DNA from: Parvularia atlantis
Lineage: Eukaryota > Opisthokonta > Rotosphaerida
DNA: 28,343 bases
Direction: 5' to 3'
NCBI GenBank assembly: GCA_943704415.1
Contig: CALSCO010001026.1
Coordinates: 1-28,343, forward strand
The notes below the pieces were generated by a model. That model had not been told where the DNA came from, searched no databases, and saw nothing but the letters and a program-made list of their open reading frames with translations. Below are positions 20,501 to 28,343 of this stretch, piece after piece (positions within the stretch are counted from its first letter, which is position 1; every line of letters starts with the position of its first letter). The translations under genes were made by a program, and so were the position numbers.

Positions 20501-22012
20501 GCGCGCCTGGGGCGCGACAGGCGTCGTGCACGACAGCAACCCGCTCGTCGACGCGGCGCAGGCCGCCGCGGGCATCTTTGACACGTCTTTCGGCTCGCTC
20601 CTGCCGTACTCACCCTCGTTTGGCGGCCTGAGCCTGCTGTCCAACATCAAGTCGATCTACCTGCGCGACTGTTCGGTCGTGATCGGCTTCTTCAGCCTTA
20701 ACGACCCAGACGTGATCGACAACTTCAACCTGCTGTACTCGCCCGTGATCGTCGGCATCCCGTGGACGAACGCGTCCGACTACGACATAAGCTCGGCCTG
20801 TGCGTTTTTTTTTTTTCTCGTTTCACGCGCGGCTGTGCCTGGAGGGGCTGACACACGTCTGCGACAGGGGTCTGCGTTGAGTTCAATACGACGTCGGGCC
20901 GCTGGGACGTAAGCGAGATCACGACGCTGCTCGTGACGAGCGAGGGCGCGACCTGCGCCGTGTCGTCGCCGCGCAACTACGCCGTGCTGCAGCAGGTCAC
21001 GACGGGCAACCTCAACCCGTTCGGCACGGCCTCGACCTTCCCGCCCTGGGCGGCCGCCGTGATCGTCATCGGCGCCGTGGCCCTCCTCGCGAGCATGGCC
21101 CTCGCGCTCTTCCTCATCGCGCGCCGCAACCGCCAGGACAAAGTGCTGCTGGACGAGTGCGTTTCGCGCGTGGTGCCGTTGCATGCACACGCAGCTGCTC
21201 ACGCCGCACACCCGCGCAACGCAGGCTTGCCCACCGCAAGCGCATCCTCGACTACAACACAGTCAACCAGGAGGACGCCGGTCTCTCGGACGCGCCCGAC
21301 ATCGCCGACGGGCGGATCCCGATCGTGCCGTCGAATCTCATCGGCCCCGGCAGCTCGATCGTCTACGACCCCAACAACCCCAACGTCTTCCGCGTGCGCC
21401 CGCCGGCCTATGTGCCGCCGCCGCCGTACCCCGAGTATCTCGCGTACAAGAACTCGGGCGTGGCAAGCAAAGCGCCGGTCGAGGCCGTGAGCATGTACGA
21501 CAACTTCAACGACCTCATCACGGGCGCCCGGCCGATGCGGCGGCTGGCAGACGAGGATGAGGAGGACTACGAGGACGACGAGGAGTTTGACGACGATGAG
21601 GAGGAAGTCGATGAGGACGAGGAGGACTATGACGACGTGCGTTTTTTTTGCACGCGATGCGTGAGCGCGAGCGCAGGCTCACTGTTGTTGTACGCGCGCG
21701 CAGGACGAGGACGAGGAGGAGGATGTCGACGACGAGGAGGAGGAGGAGGAGGTCGACGAGGAGGAGGAGGAGGAGGAGGAGGAGGAGGAGGAGGAGGAAG
21801 AAGAAGACGAAGACGAGGAGGAGGTCGAAGACGACGACGAGGAAGACGCCGCCATGGACGAGAAGAAGGCTGCGGTCGAGGACGACGACGAGGAGGAGGA
21901 GGAGGAGGAGGAGGAGGAAGAAGAGGAGGAGGAGGAGGAAGACGATGGCGAGGCGGCCGAGGACGACGAAGAGGAGGAGGACGACGCGGAGGAGGAGGAG
22001 GAGGAGGAGTAA
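14586..22012 (+). CDS. Secreted/type I membrane protein: Calx-beta, Cys-rich, IPT, REJ-like, TM, poly-acidic tail
   Basis: Twenty-five exons close into 1957 residues: 14586-14646, 14703-14881, 14941-15102, 15160-15716, 15773-15883, 15943-16082, 16151-16926, 16994-17213, 17288-17436, 17505-17876, 17937-18170, 18235-18336, 18426-18619, 18691-18913, 18963-19133, 19185-19284, 19350-19444, 19526-19797, 19851-20031, 20107-20239, 20301-20453, 20521-20799, 20868-21156, 21225-21636, 21704-22012. Residues 1-20 are a signal peptide. A Calx-beta domain (about 22-134) has SEGTAVEGFDY and ATLVIMDDETP. Thr/Ala-rich mucin-like sequence (160-280) is followed by Cys repeats of the DNCGICGGNN type (283-385), then two IPT/TIG-like domains (about 390-560) and REJ/PKD-like repeats such as VRIDASNSYNTGGRPLVFQW. 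One helix (about 1682-1705) precedes a 252-residue tail with PPAY, PPPY and a final Asp/Glu block. The architecture suggests an adhesion or receptor protein at the cell surface. I know no named orthologue. The donor at 14882 could instead be GC at 14876. Confidence 0.8.
15252..15432 (+). repeat. Thr/Ala-coding tandem repeat
   Basis: Short degenerate units of the ACGGCCACG and GCTCAGGCTAC type repeat through this stretch and encode a Thr/Ala-rich, mucin-like spacer between the Calx-beta domain and the Cys-rich repeats. The DNA repeat makes length polymorphism likely. Confidence 0.8.
18364..18387 (+). repeat. 24-base G homopolymer in an intron
   Basis: An uninterrupted G run, preceded by eight T, within the 89-nt intron 18337-18425 of the IPT/REJ protein gene. 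It is on the coding strand, so the pre-mRNA carries poly-G and could form a G-quadruplex between donor and branch site. Confidence 0.95.
21704..22009 (+). repeat. GAG/GAC repeat coding the acidic tail
   Basis: The last exon of the IPT/REJ protein is almost entirely GAG and GAC codons. Together with the end of the previous exon (from about 21550) it gives more than 100 residues of nearly pure Glu/Asp. Other frames of the same DNA give long Gly/Arg or Ser/Leu runs that are artefacts. Confidence 0.9.
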
Positions 22013-22205
22013 TGCACCCGTAGTTCTCTTTCGCACGTCTGATGTTCGTGTGTGCCGCGTTGCATCGCCACCGCAAAAAAAAAGCCAGCACGACACAGCC
22101 CATCACAGACACACAGAGAACAGAAGAAAAAGGTCTACGCCCGCGGCCGGCGCTCGTCCCGCGGCGCGTCAGTCGGCGCCGTTGCCGCTGCGTTGTGCGC
22201 ACGTG
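22013..22205. other. 193-bp convergent intergenic region
   Basis: This gap lies between the TAA of the IPT/REJ protein and the TGA of the SR protein on the other strand. It contains an A10 run near 22075 and an A-rich patch near 22125, which may belong to the plus-strand 3' UTR. No AATAAA hexamer is seen. Confidence 0.6.
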
Positions 22206-23072
22206 TCAGCCACGGAGCAGCAGCAACGAGCGCCTCTTTTTTTTTCCACACTTTTCCCGCGCCTTGTACTTGTCGCCGTGGCCGTCCTTGTCGCCGCTGT
22301 CGCGCGGCTGCGGTGCCGCCACCACCCGTCAGCACGTGCGGAGCGCACGCGGGCAGTCTTGCCCCGCGGACCTTGTCGCTCACCTCAGGCTTGTCGTCGC
22401 GCGCGCTGCGGTCGCGCGAGCGGCTGCGGGAGCGGCGGCGCTCACGGTCGCGGTCTCGGTCACGGTCACGCGAGCGGCTGCGTGAGCGCCGACGATCGCG
22501 GTCGCGGTCACGGTCACGGTCACGGTCACGGTCGCGGTCGCGGTCGCGCGGCGGAGAACGCGAACGGTGGCCCGATGGCGAGCTGGCGCGGGCTCATCGT
22601 CAGCGTGGCCGGCGGCCTGTCGCGCGCGCGCACTGCTGCCGCGGCTGGTACTCGCGCGCCTCGGGGCAGTCGCGCGCGTAGTGGCCCTTGCGGTGGCAGC
22701 GGTAGCACTCCTCCTGCTCGATGCGGTGCCGGCCGCTGTCCTTGGACCAGTCGATGATGAGGCGCACGCCGTGCAGGCGGCGGTCCTTCTCGTTGCGGAT
22801 CGCGTCCTGCCACCCCCGCGCCGCGTCTCAGCCACCCCGCCCATACACACGCGCCGCGCCGCGCACCTCCGCGTCGCGCTCGTCCTTGAAGTGCACAAAG
22901 CCGTAGCCGTTGCGCGCCTCGCAGCGCAGCATCGGGCCGTACCGCTCGAAGATCTCCTCGAGGTCGCGCGTGCCTGGCGCGCGGCGTCCCGCGGCCTCAG
23001 CGCGCGCAGCGTCGCTGGCGGGCAGGGCGGCGCACGCGTCTCGGGCGGGAGGCGGCCGATCCACACCGACAT
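22206..23072 (-). CDS. SR splicing factor with RRM, CCHC zinc knuckle and RD/RS tail (SRSF7/RSZ type)
   Basis: Five exons (23072-23036, 22973-22867, 22806-22634, 22582-22384, 22307-22206) encode 205 residues, close to SRSF7 and plant RSZ proteins. The RRM spans 1-72, with RNP2-like VWIGRL and RNP1-like NGYGFVHF. A zinc knuckle follows, CYRCHRKGHYARDC (Cys82, Cys85, His90, Cys95). The tail has long Arg-Asp alternation with RRRSRSRSRDRD blocks, then a basic end with KCGKKKRR. Such proteins bind exonic enhancers in the nucleus and promote splice-site choice, which is relevant in a genome this rich in tiny introns. Introns are 62, 60, 51 and 76 nt; the last has a GTGAGC donor. The final exon contains an A-rich Lys run. 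Family is clear; exact orthology to SRSF3, SRSF7 or RSZ is not. Confidence 0.88.
22444..22552 (-). repeat. Hexamer repeat coding Arg-Asp dipeptides
   Basis: Tandem CGTGAC/CGCGAC hexamers, read as CGGTCA/CGGTCG on the plus strand, encode the RD tail of the SR protein. The block is split by two near-identical RRRSRSRSRD segments, suggesting internal duplication. Confidence 0.85.
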
Positions 23073-23173
23073 CGAGACGACGCGCTGGCGGAGGACGGCG
23101 CGAGGAGCGTCAGCCACACTGGGGAGCGCAAGCCAGCGTTGGTGTGCGCGCGCTGCTGGCCAAATTGCAGAGG
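23073..23173. promoter_or_regulatory. 101-bp divergent promoter region
   Basis: The region separates the SR protein start (minus) and the ASAP-type start (plus). AAATTGCAG lies 4 bp before the ASAP ATG and resembles an acceptor, so the ASAP gene may have a 5' UTR intron or an upstream exon. No TATA box is evident. Confidence 0.45.
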
Positions 23174-26100
23174 ATGAGCCTACGGGACTCGGCCTTCTTC
23201 GTCGCGTGCAACGTGCCCGCGCTGGCCCTGCGGCTCAAGCAGGAGGACGTGCGAGTGCCGACCGTGCTCGCGCGTGTCTCACTGAGCTGCGTGGCGCGCG
23301 CGCCAGGTCACGTCGGCCGCGTTCCGCAAGGAGCTCAAGACGGCCGAGGAGGCGCGCGACAGTCACACGGCCCGCGCGCTGCCCGCTCACCCGCCCGCAC
23401 GACCGCACGCACGCACGACAGACGTACGAGTCCAACCGCAACAGCTTCAAGAAGGTCGCCGAGGCGTCCAAGAAGTACGGCAAGAGCTACACGAGTGCGC
23501 GCGTCGCCGCCGCGCAACGACACGGACTCGCTCACACGGCGGCAGTCTTCGACAGCGGCGTGTCGACCTTCGCCGAGTGCCTCAAGACGCTCGCCGAGAG
23601 CGAGCTGAGCCGGGACCAGACGAACGCGCTTGGCCTGGCCATGCTCAAGTTTGGCCTGGTCAACGCCGAAATCAACAACCTGCACCGCGAGCTGGTGCGC
23701 AGACCGCTGCCCCAGCCGCAAACAGCTCACACACGCTGACGCCGCGCGCGGCCGGATGGACGTGCGGCGCAGATCCGCGCGCTCAACAACTGCCTGACGT
23801 TCCCGTGCGAGGCCGCGATCAAGGACGACTCGCTTGCCGTGCGGGCGCGCGGCGATGGATGGGCGCGTCGCGAGTCACTCACGCGCACGGCCGCCGCAGC
23901 TCGCAAAGCGCGCGTACGAGAAGACGCGCTCGGCGTACGAGTCGCTCAAGAGCAAGGCCGCCAAGGCCACGGACGACGATGAGCGCCGGAGCCTCGCGCG
24001 CGAGGTCGACCGGATGCAGCACCGGCTGCAGGTGTGGCGCGCCCTTGCGGGCGCCGTTCGGCCTGGCTGAGCGCGTGCGGCGCGCGCGGCGCGCAGGTCG
24101 AGACGTGCGACTTTCTCCTGCGCCTGGCCGAGAGCGAGAGCCGCCGCGACGTCGACTTCATGAACAACTTCCAGGAGTTTTACATCGCGCAGGTGCACTT
24201 CCATGAGGAGTCGCTCCAGGTGCTGCAGGGCTTGCAGTCGTACATGGCCAAGGTCGACGCCGAGACGGTCGCGGTGAGTGGCCCCGTTGCGTGCCGGCCC
24301 CCGGCACTGACGGGCGGCCGCGCGCAGCTCAAGAACCGCTTCCAGCAGGAGAAGCGCCTGGTGGAGGAGGTGCGCGACTCGCTCACGGGCGCGACCGACG
24401 CGGTGCGTGGCGCGCTGGCATGTGGCGCGGCTGCCGGGCCTGACGCGGCGCCCGGTGCAGGCGGACGACGGCACGCTGCGGGGCAAGATCGTCGCATCGT
24501 ACACGGCCGAGCGCCCGTCCGAGCTGAGCCTGACCAAGGGCGACGTGCTCGTGATCCTCGAAAAGACGCAGGAGGACTGGTGGAAGGGCGAGTACAAGGG
24601 CGTCGTGGGCTACTTCCCGCGCGACCACATCATCGAGCTTGTGCGGCGGCCGCCGCAGGGCGCCGGCATCGTGCCGACGGTGCGTGCTCGCCACTCGCGA
24701 GCGCTTGCGCACCACTCACGCGGCGAGCGCAGGCGACGCAGGAGGTCGTGCGCGAGGGCATGCTGCTCAAGAAGCCCGAGAAGATGAAGGTGCTGCAGAT
24801 CCAGCCGTGGCAGAAGCGCTTCTGCTCGGTCGCGGGCGGCAAGTTCCAGATCGCGCACAGCAAAGTTTGTGCGCCGCGTGAGAGCGCTGCGCCGCTCACG
24901 CGCACGGACGCTGCAGGACGTGACGGCCAACCACACGCTTGACCTGACCGAGTACACCGCGTCCAAGGCCGAGGATGACGAGAGCGAGCGGCGCAAACAC
25001 TGCTTCAAGCTCGTCTCTCGCTCGGCGGGCGAGCGCACGTACGTGCTGCAGGCGGCGAGCGAGGAGGACATGCTTGCGTGGATCCAGGTGCGTGCGCCCG
25101 CGGCCGCCTGCGGCAAGGCTGAGGCGGCGCAAAACAGGTCGTGCGCAACCACGCTGCGATGACCGTCGCCGCGTCCGTGGGCGACGTGCTTCAGGTCGCT
25201 GTGGCCGCACCTGGGGCACCGGCACTGCGCAGCACAGGGCACAACTACGTCGCGCGGCTTCTCGAGGGCAAGAGCAACGCCATTTGCGGCGACTGTCTTG
25301 GGCCAGGTGCGGCCCGCGTGTGTGGACGGCAGCGACGGCCCTGACCACGCGTGCAGTCGCGTCCCTGCGCCCCGACCAGCGCTTCTACAGCCGCAACATG
25401 GGCGTGCTGCTGTGTGCGGCGTGCGCGAGCGTGCATCGCCAGGTGAGCTGCAGCCCTTTGCCGTCGCGCTCGTCTTGACGCTCGCGCAGTTGCCGCAGCT
25501 GACGACGCGCGTCAAGTGCCTTGACGACGCCGAGCCGGCCGACCTTGTGGTGCGCGCGCGCACCTCACCGCAGCAGCGGCGGGCTGAGCGGTGCCCGCGG
25601 CAGCTGCTGTGCGCCATGGGCAACACGTTTGCCAACGCGCTGCTCGAGGGCGCGCTGCTGGCGAACGTCGAGCGGCTGCGCACGAGCAAGATCCGCGACA
25701 ACGCCGACGCGTACGCGTGGCCTGCCTGCTCGTCGCGGAGTCGCCCCTTACACACGCGCCCGCACAGGCCCGTGCGCAAGGCGTTCATCGAGGCCAAGTA
25801 CATCCGCAAGGAGTTTGCGCTGGACGCGGACCCGGGCCAGCTGAGCCTCGACCAGGCCCGTGCCGCCGGCGCGGTCGTGCCCGCCGTCCTGACGCGCTCC
25901 GTGACACACGCAGGCGCTGATGAGCGCGGTGACCCGCGCGGACCTGGCGGGGATGCTGTTGCTGCTGCTGAGCGGAGCCGACGTCAACTGCCGCGTGGGC
26001 GGTGATGCGACCGAGGAGACGCCGCTGCACCAGGCCGTCGCAATGAACTTTGCCATTGGCGTGCACTTCCTCATCGTCCACGGCGCCGACGTCAACATCA

Positions 26101-28235
26101 CCGACAGCAAGGTGGCGCCGCAGCACGGCACCCTGCGCGCGGCTCATGCGCTGCGCGTGAGCAGGGCTTCACGCCGCTGCACAGCGCCGTCGCCAACAAC
26201 CTGGTCGAGTGCAGCGTGCTGCTGCTGCGCGCCGGCTCGGACATCTTTGCGCGCAAGTGCGCACGGCTCGATTGAGCACCAACGATGCTGACGCTTGTGC
26301 GCGCGCACAGCAACGACGACCTCACGGTGCGCGAGCTGTGCAACTCGCTCGAGCTGAGCGACAAGGGCGTGCTGCTCAACATCCTGGAGCGGTGCGCGAC
26401 GATCTTGCCGGCTCGACCGGCACGGGCTGACAGCGCACAGATGGGAGGACGACGACCGCACGATTGATATCGACAAGGCGTTCGTACACGAGGTCTGGAA
26501 CGGCCTGCCGCCGCCGGCCGAGTTGCCGCAGCCCGTCGTCTCGTTCATGACCCTCGCGACGCGCTCACAGAGCCTGACGGGTGCGCGGTGAGCGGCCCCG
26601 GTGGCGTTCGTGGCACTGAGGCGCGCGCAGCGATGCCGTCTGCGACGCCATCGCCGGTTCCGGCCTCGGCACCCCGTCGCGCGCCCGTGCTGCCCACGCC
26701 ACCGAGCGTGCCCCTGGCTGCCGCCGCGCCCTCGCCCGCAGCAACCACCACGCCGCCGGTGATGGCTACCCGCGCGCCGCCGCCGATCCCCGTCGCGTCT
26801 CCCGCCGTGCAGCAGATGCAGCAGATGCAACAGCAACAGTCGACATCAGCGGAAGCGGCTGCGCCTCCCAAACGGCCCGGCCCGCCGCCTCTGCCCGTCT
26901 CGCTCTCGCCCGCGGCCGCCGCAGCAGCAGCAGCCACCGGTCCGGCCACCAGCGCGCCGGCCCCGGCACCGAGCCAGACGCCGCCGCCTGCGCTCGCTGC
27001 GGCCACGGCCGGCCCCGGCAACACCACCGCCAACAAGCGCCGCTCGACGCCGCTGCCGCCCACGCCGCAGCGGCTCCCACCTGCGCAGCCGCCGGCCGCC
27101 AGCGCGGCGCCCTCGGCCGCTTCGCCTGCCCGGCCGGCCATGCCGCCCGCGAGCACCGTCGCAACGGCCGCGAGCACCGTCGCAACGGCCGCGAGCACCG
27201 TCGCAACGGCCGCAGTCGAGGAAAGCGCCCCGGCCGACACGGCCGACGCCCCGCCTGCCACGCCTGAGGGCGACGTGCCGCCGCTGGATAAGCCCGCGCC
27301 GCCGCCGACCATGCAGGCGCGCATGCAGAAGATGATGTCGATCGCTGGCAAGCCGAGCATGCCACTGATTGGCGGCGACGAGCTGGCAGCACGTCTCGCA
27401 CGACGGGCCGAGGCCGACACGGCAGAGCCACCGGCACTGGCACTCGCATCCGCACCCGCACCCGTGCCAGCACCGGCGCCGCGCCCGAAGATTGGCGGGT
27501 CAGCGTCCTCGGCCGAGTTGATGCCGCCGCCGAAAAAGCACGTGCCCGTGCCGCATCCGGCAGCGGCGCCCGTCGACACCTCCGCGGACACAACAACGTC
27601 GACACCGCCACCGCTGGGGCCCGTCGCGCCGCCCAAGAAGACGCAGTCGGTAGCGCTGCCGTCTGGGCCGCTGCAGCCTGCGGGCACCACGCCGCCGGTG
27701 CGTCGACGCGCACTGCGACGCGAAGGTCTCACCCGCGCGCGCAGGCGCCCGTGCCCGTGCCCAAGCCGAAGCTGGCCAAGCCGACGCCGGTCCCGGCCGA
27801 CCAGGCGGCCGCTGGAGCCGACGTGCCGACGTCGCCCGTGACGGCACAGCCGCCCGCGGTTAAGGCGAAGCCGGCGATCCAAAAGTCGCCCTCGGTGGAT
27901 GGTACGTGTGCACAAAGATGAAGCTGCGAGCGCGCACCTGAACCTTGCTGCACTGCTCCGCAGCTAACACGCAGTCGATCGAGGCGAGCCCGCCGCCGGC
28001 ACGCCACGCCGCGCCCGCCGCCGCTCCAGCTGGTCTGGAGCTGATGCAGGCGCTGTTCGACTGCCCCGGCGAGCTTGAGGAGGACCTGGCGTTCCACAAG
28101 GGCGACGTGATCGTCGTGAACGAGAAGCGGCCGGACGGGTGGTGGTACGGCCAGCTGTTCTCGCTCGAGAGCAACACAGTCGTCGGCGCGCTGGGAGCCT
28201 TTCCGAGCAACTTTGTGCAGCCGCTGCAGAAGTGA
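23174..28235 (+). CDS. ASAP-type ArfGAP: BAR-SH3-PH-ArfGAP-ANK-Pro-rich-SH3
   Basis: Twenty-three exons close into 1276 residues: 23174-23248, 23307-23351, 23422-23494, 23546-23694, 23773-23838, 23900-24031, 24097-24273, 24328-24402, 24461-24679, 24733-24864, 24917-25087, 25138-25306, 25357-25442, 25490-25549, 25604-25710, 25768-25855, 25914-26111, 26165-26256, 26311-26391, 26441-26580, 26631-27697, 27745-27901, 27964-28235. A BAR domain (1-264) is followed by an SH3 (about 272-330; ALYDY-like VASYTAERPSELSLTKGD, then DWWKGE), PH (341-438) and ArfGAP (about 440-608) with Cys488, Cys491, Cys514, Cys517 and arginine finger Arg522. Ankyrin repeats (609-731), a 400-residue Pro/Ala-rich region and a terminal SH3 (1212-1274, ALFDCPGELEEDLAFHKGD) complete it. 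ASAPs switch off Arf GTPases and link membrane curvature to actin and adhesion. Two junctions (23352, 25856) need GC donors to keep frame. Confidence 0.9.
27151..27213 (+). repeat. Three tandem 21-bp units in the Pro/Ala-rich region
   Basis: Three identical consecutive copies of a 21-bp unit starting GAGCACCGTCGCAACGG encode a seven-residue STVATAA-type repeat in the linker of the ASAP-type protein. Perfect identity implies recent expansion. Confidence 0.95.
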
Positions 28236-28277
28236 CTGGGCAAAACAATGTGACATGCAAAGCGCGCTTTTGCCTGG

Positions 28278-28343
28278 TCAGTCGTCGTCGTCGTCGTCGT
28301 CGTCGTCATCGCCGCCACCGCTGCGGTCGTCGTCGTCGTTCTC
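28278..28343 (-). CDS. Asp-rich C-terminal end of a protein, partial
   Basis: On the minus strand the last 66 bases read Glu-Asn, four Asp, RSGGG, a run of eight or nine Asp and a TGA at 28280-28278. This looks like the acidic C-terminus of a gene entering from the right, convergent with the ASAP-type gene and 42 bp from its stop. The underlying GAC repeat could also be non-coding; only the frame, the stop and the genome's tail-to-tail spacing support it. No family can be told. Confidence 0.4.
   Translation of the reverse strand, partial: ENDDDDRSGGGDDDDDDDDDD

Noticed and set aside
21648-22757. 369-residue plus-strand Arg-rich open frame and companion Gly- or Leu-rich frames
   Set aside because: These are off-frame readings of the GAG/GAC repeat that encodes the acidic tail, running on into antisense of the SR protein.
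22567-23739. 390-residue plus-strand open frame overlapping the SR and ASAP-type genes
   Set aside because: Only its 3' part (exons at 23422 and 23546) is real ASAP coding sequence; the 5' part is antisense to the SR gene.
26545-27915. 456-residue minus-strand open frame, Gly/Ala/Ser-rich
   Set aside because: It is the antisense shadow of the Pro/Ala-rich linker of the ASAP-type protein; Pro/Ala codons read backward give Gly/Arg/Ser/Ala.
1-28343. tRNA, rRNA, snRNA, transposons, retroelements or viral genes
   Set aside because: No cloverleaf, conserved rRNA stretch, terminal repeats, reverse transcriptase, integrase, transposase or capsid motif was recognised on either strand.

Overview
The window is nuclear DNA of a GC-rich, intron-dense, gene-packed eukaryote. 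The protein families present are nicastrin, an ASAP-type ArfGAP, a BRF2-type Pol III factor, a chorein/BLTP3-like lipid-transfer protein, a zinc-knuckle SR protein and an IPT/REJ receptor-like protein. Together they fit a unicellular relative of animals (Obazoa, for example a holozoan or apusomonad), but I cannot name a species. Nothing bacterial, viral or transposon-like was seen.

Layout, left to right: (1) the 5' part of an FHA-domain gene (-), running off the left edge; (2) the 3' exons of a small unknown gene (-, 530-783); (3) an unrecognised helical protein (-, 835-1674) with weak likeness to the TELO2 C-terminus; (4) BRF2-like TFIIIB subunit (+, 1695-3134); (5) a Gfo/Idh/MocA oxidoreductase (-, 3149-4476); (6) nicastrin (+, 4503-7296); (7) a large BLTP3-like lipid-transfer protein (-, 7367-14084); (8) a 1957-residue secreted/membrane protein with Calx-beta, Cys-rich, IPT and REJ-like regions, one membrane helix and a poly-acidic tail (+, 14586-22012); (9) an RRM plus zinc-knuckle SR protein (-, 22206-23072); (10) an ASAP-type BAR-SH3-PH-ArfGAP-ANK-SH3 protein (+, 23174-28235); (11) the 3' end of an Asp-rich protein (-, from 28278).

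I assembled exons by hand from splice sites, reading-frame phase and family similarity. Six genes close as complete in-frame models with 68 introns of 38-118 nt, mostly 50-65. About three quarters of their donors begin GTGCG, not the usual GTRAGT. Three introns carry runs of 10-25 G/C and one a long CA repeat. Coding strands alternate along most of the window, with divergent starts 20-500 bp apart and convergent stops as little as 14 bp apart.

The genes are a mixed housekeeping and cell-surface set: gamma-secretase, Pol III initiation, splicing, lipid transport, Arf/membrane-cytoskeleton signalling and adhesion. I see no operon-like shared pathway. The most notable points are the extra SH3 in the ASAP protein, a BRF2-type factor in what looks like a non-vertebrate, the unusual receptor architecture with PPxY motifs and about 100 acidic residues, and the donor consensus and intron-borne homopolymers.
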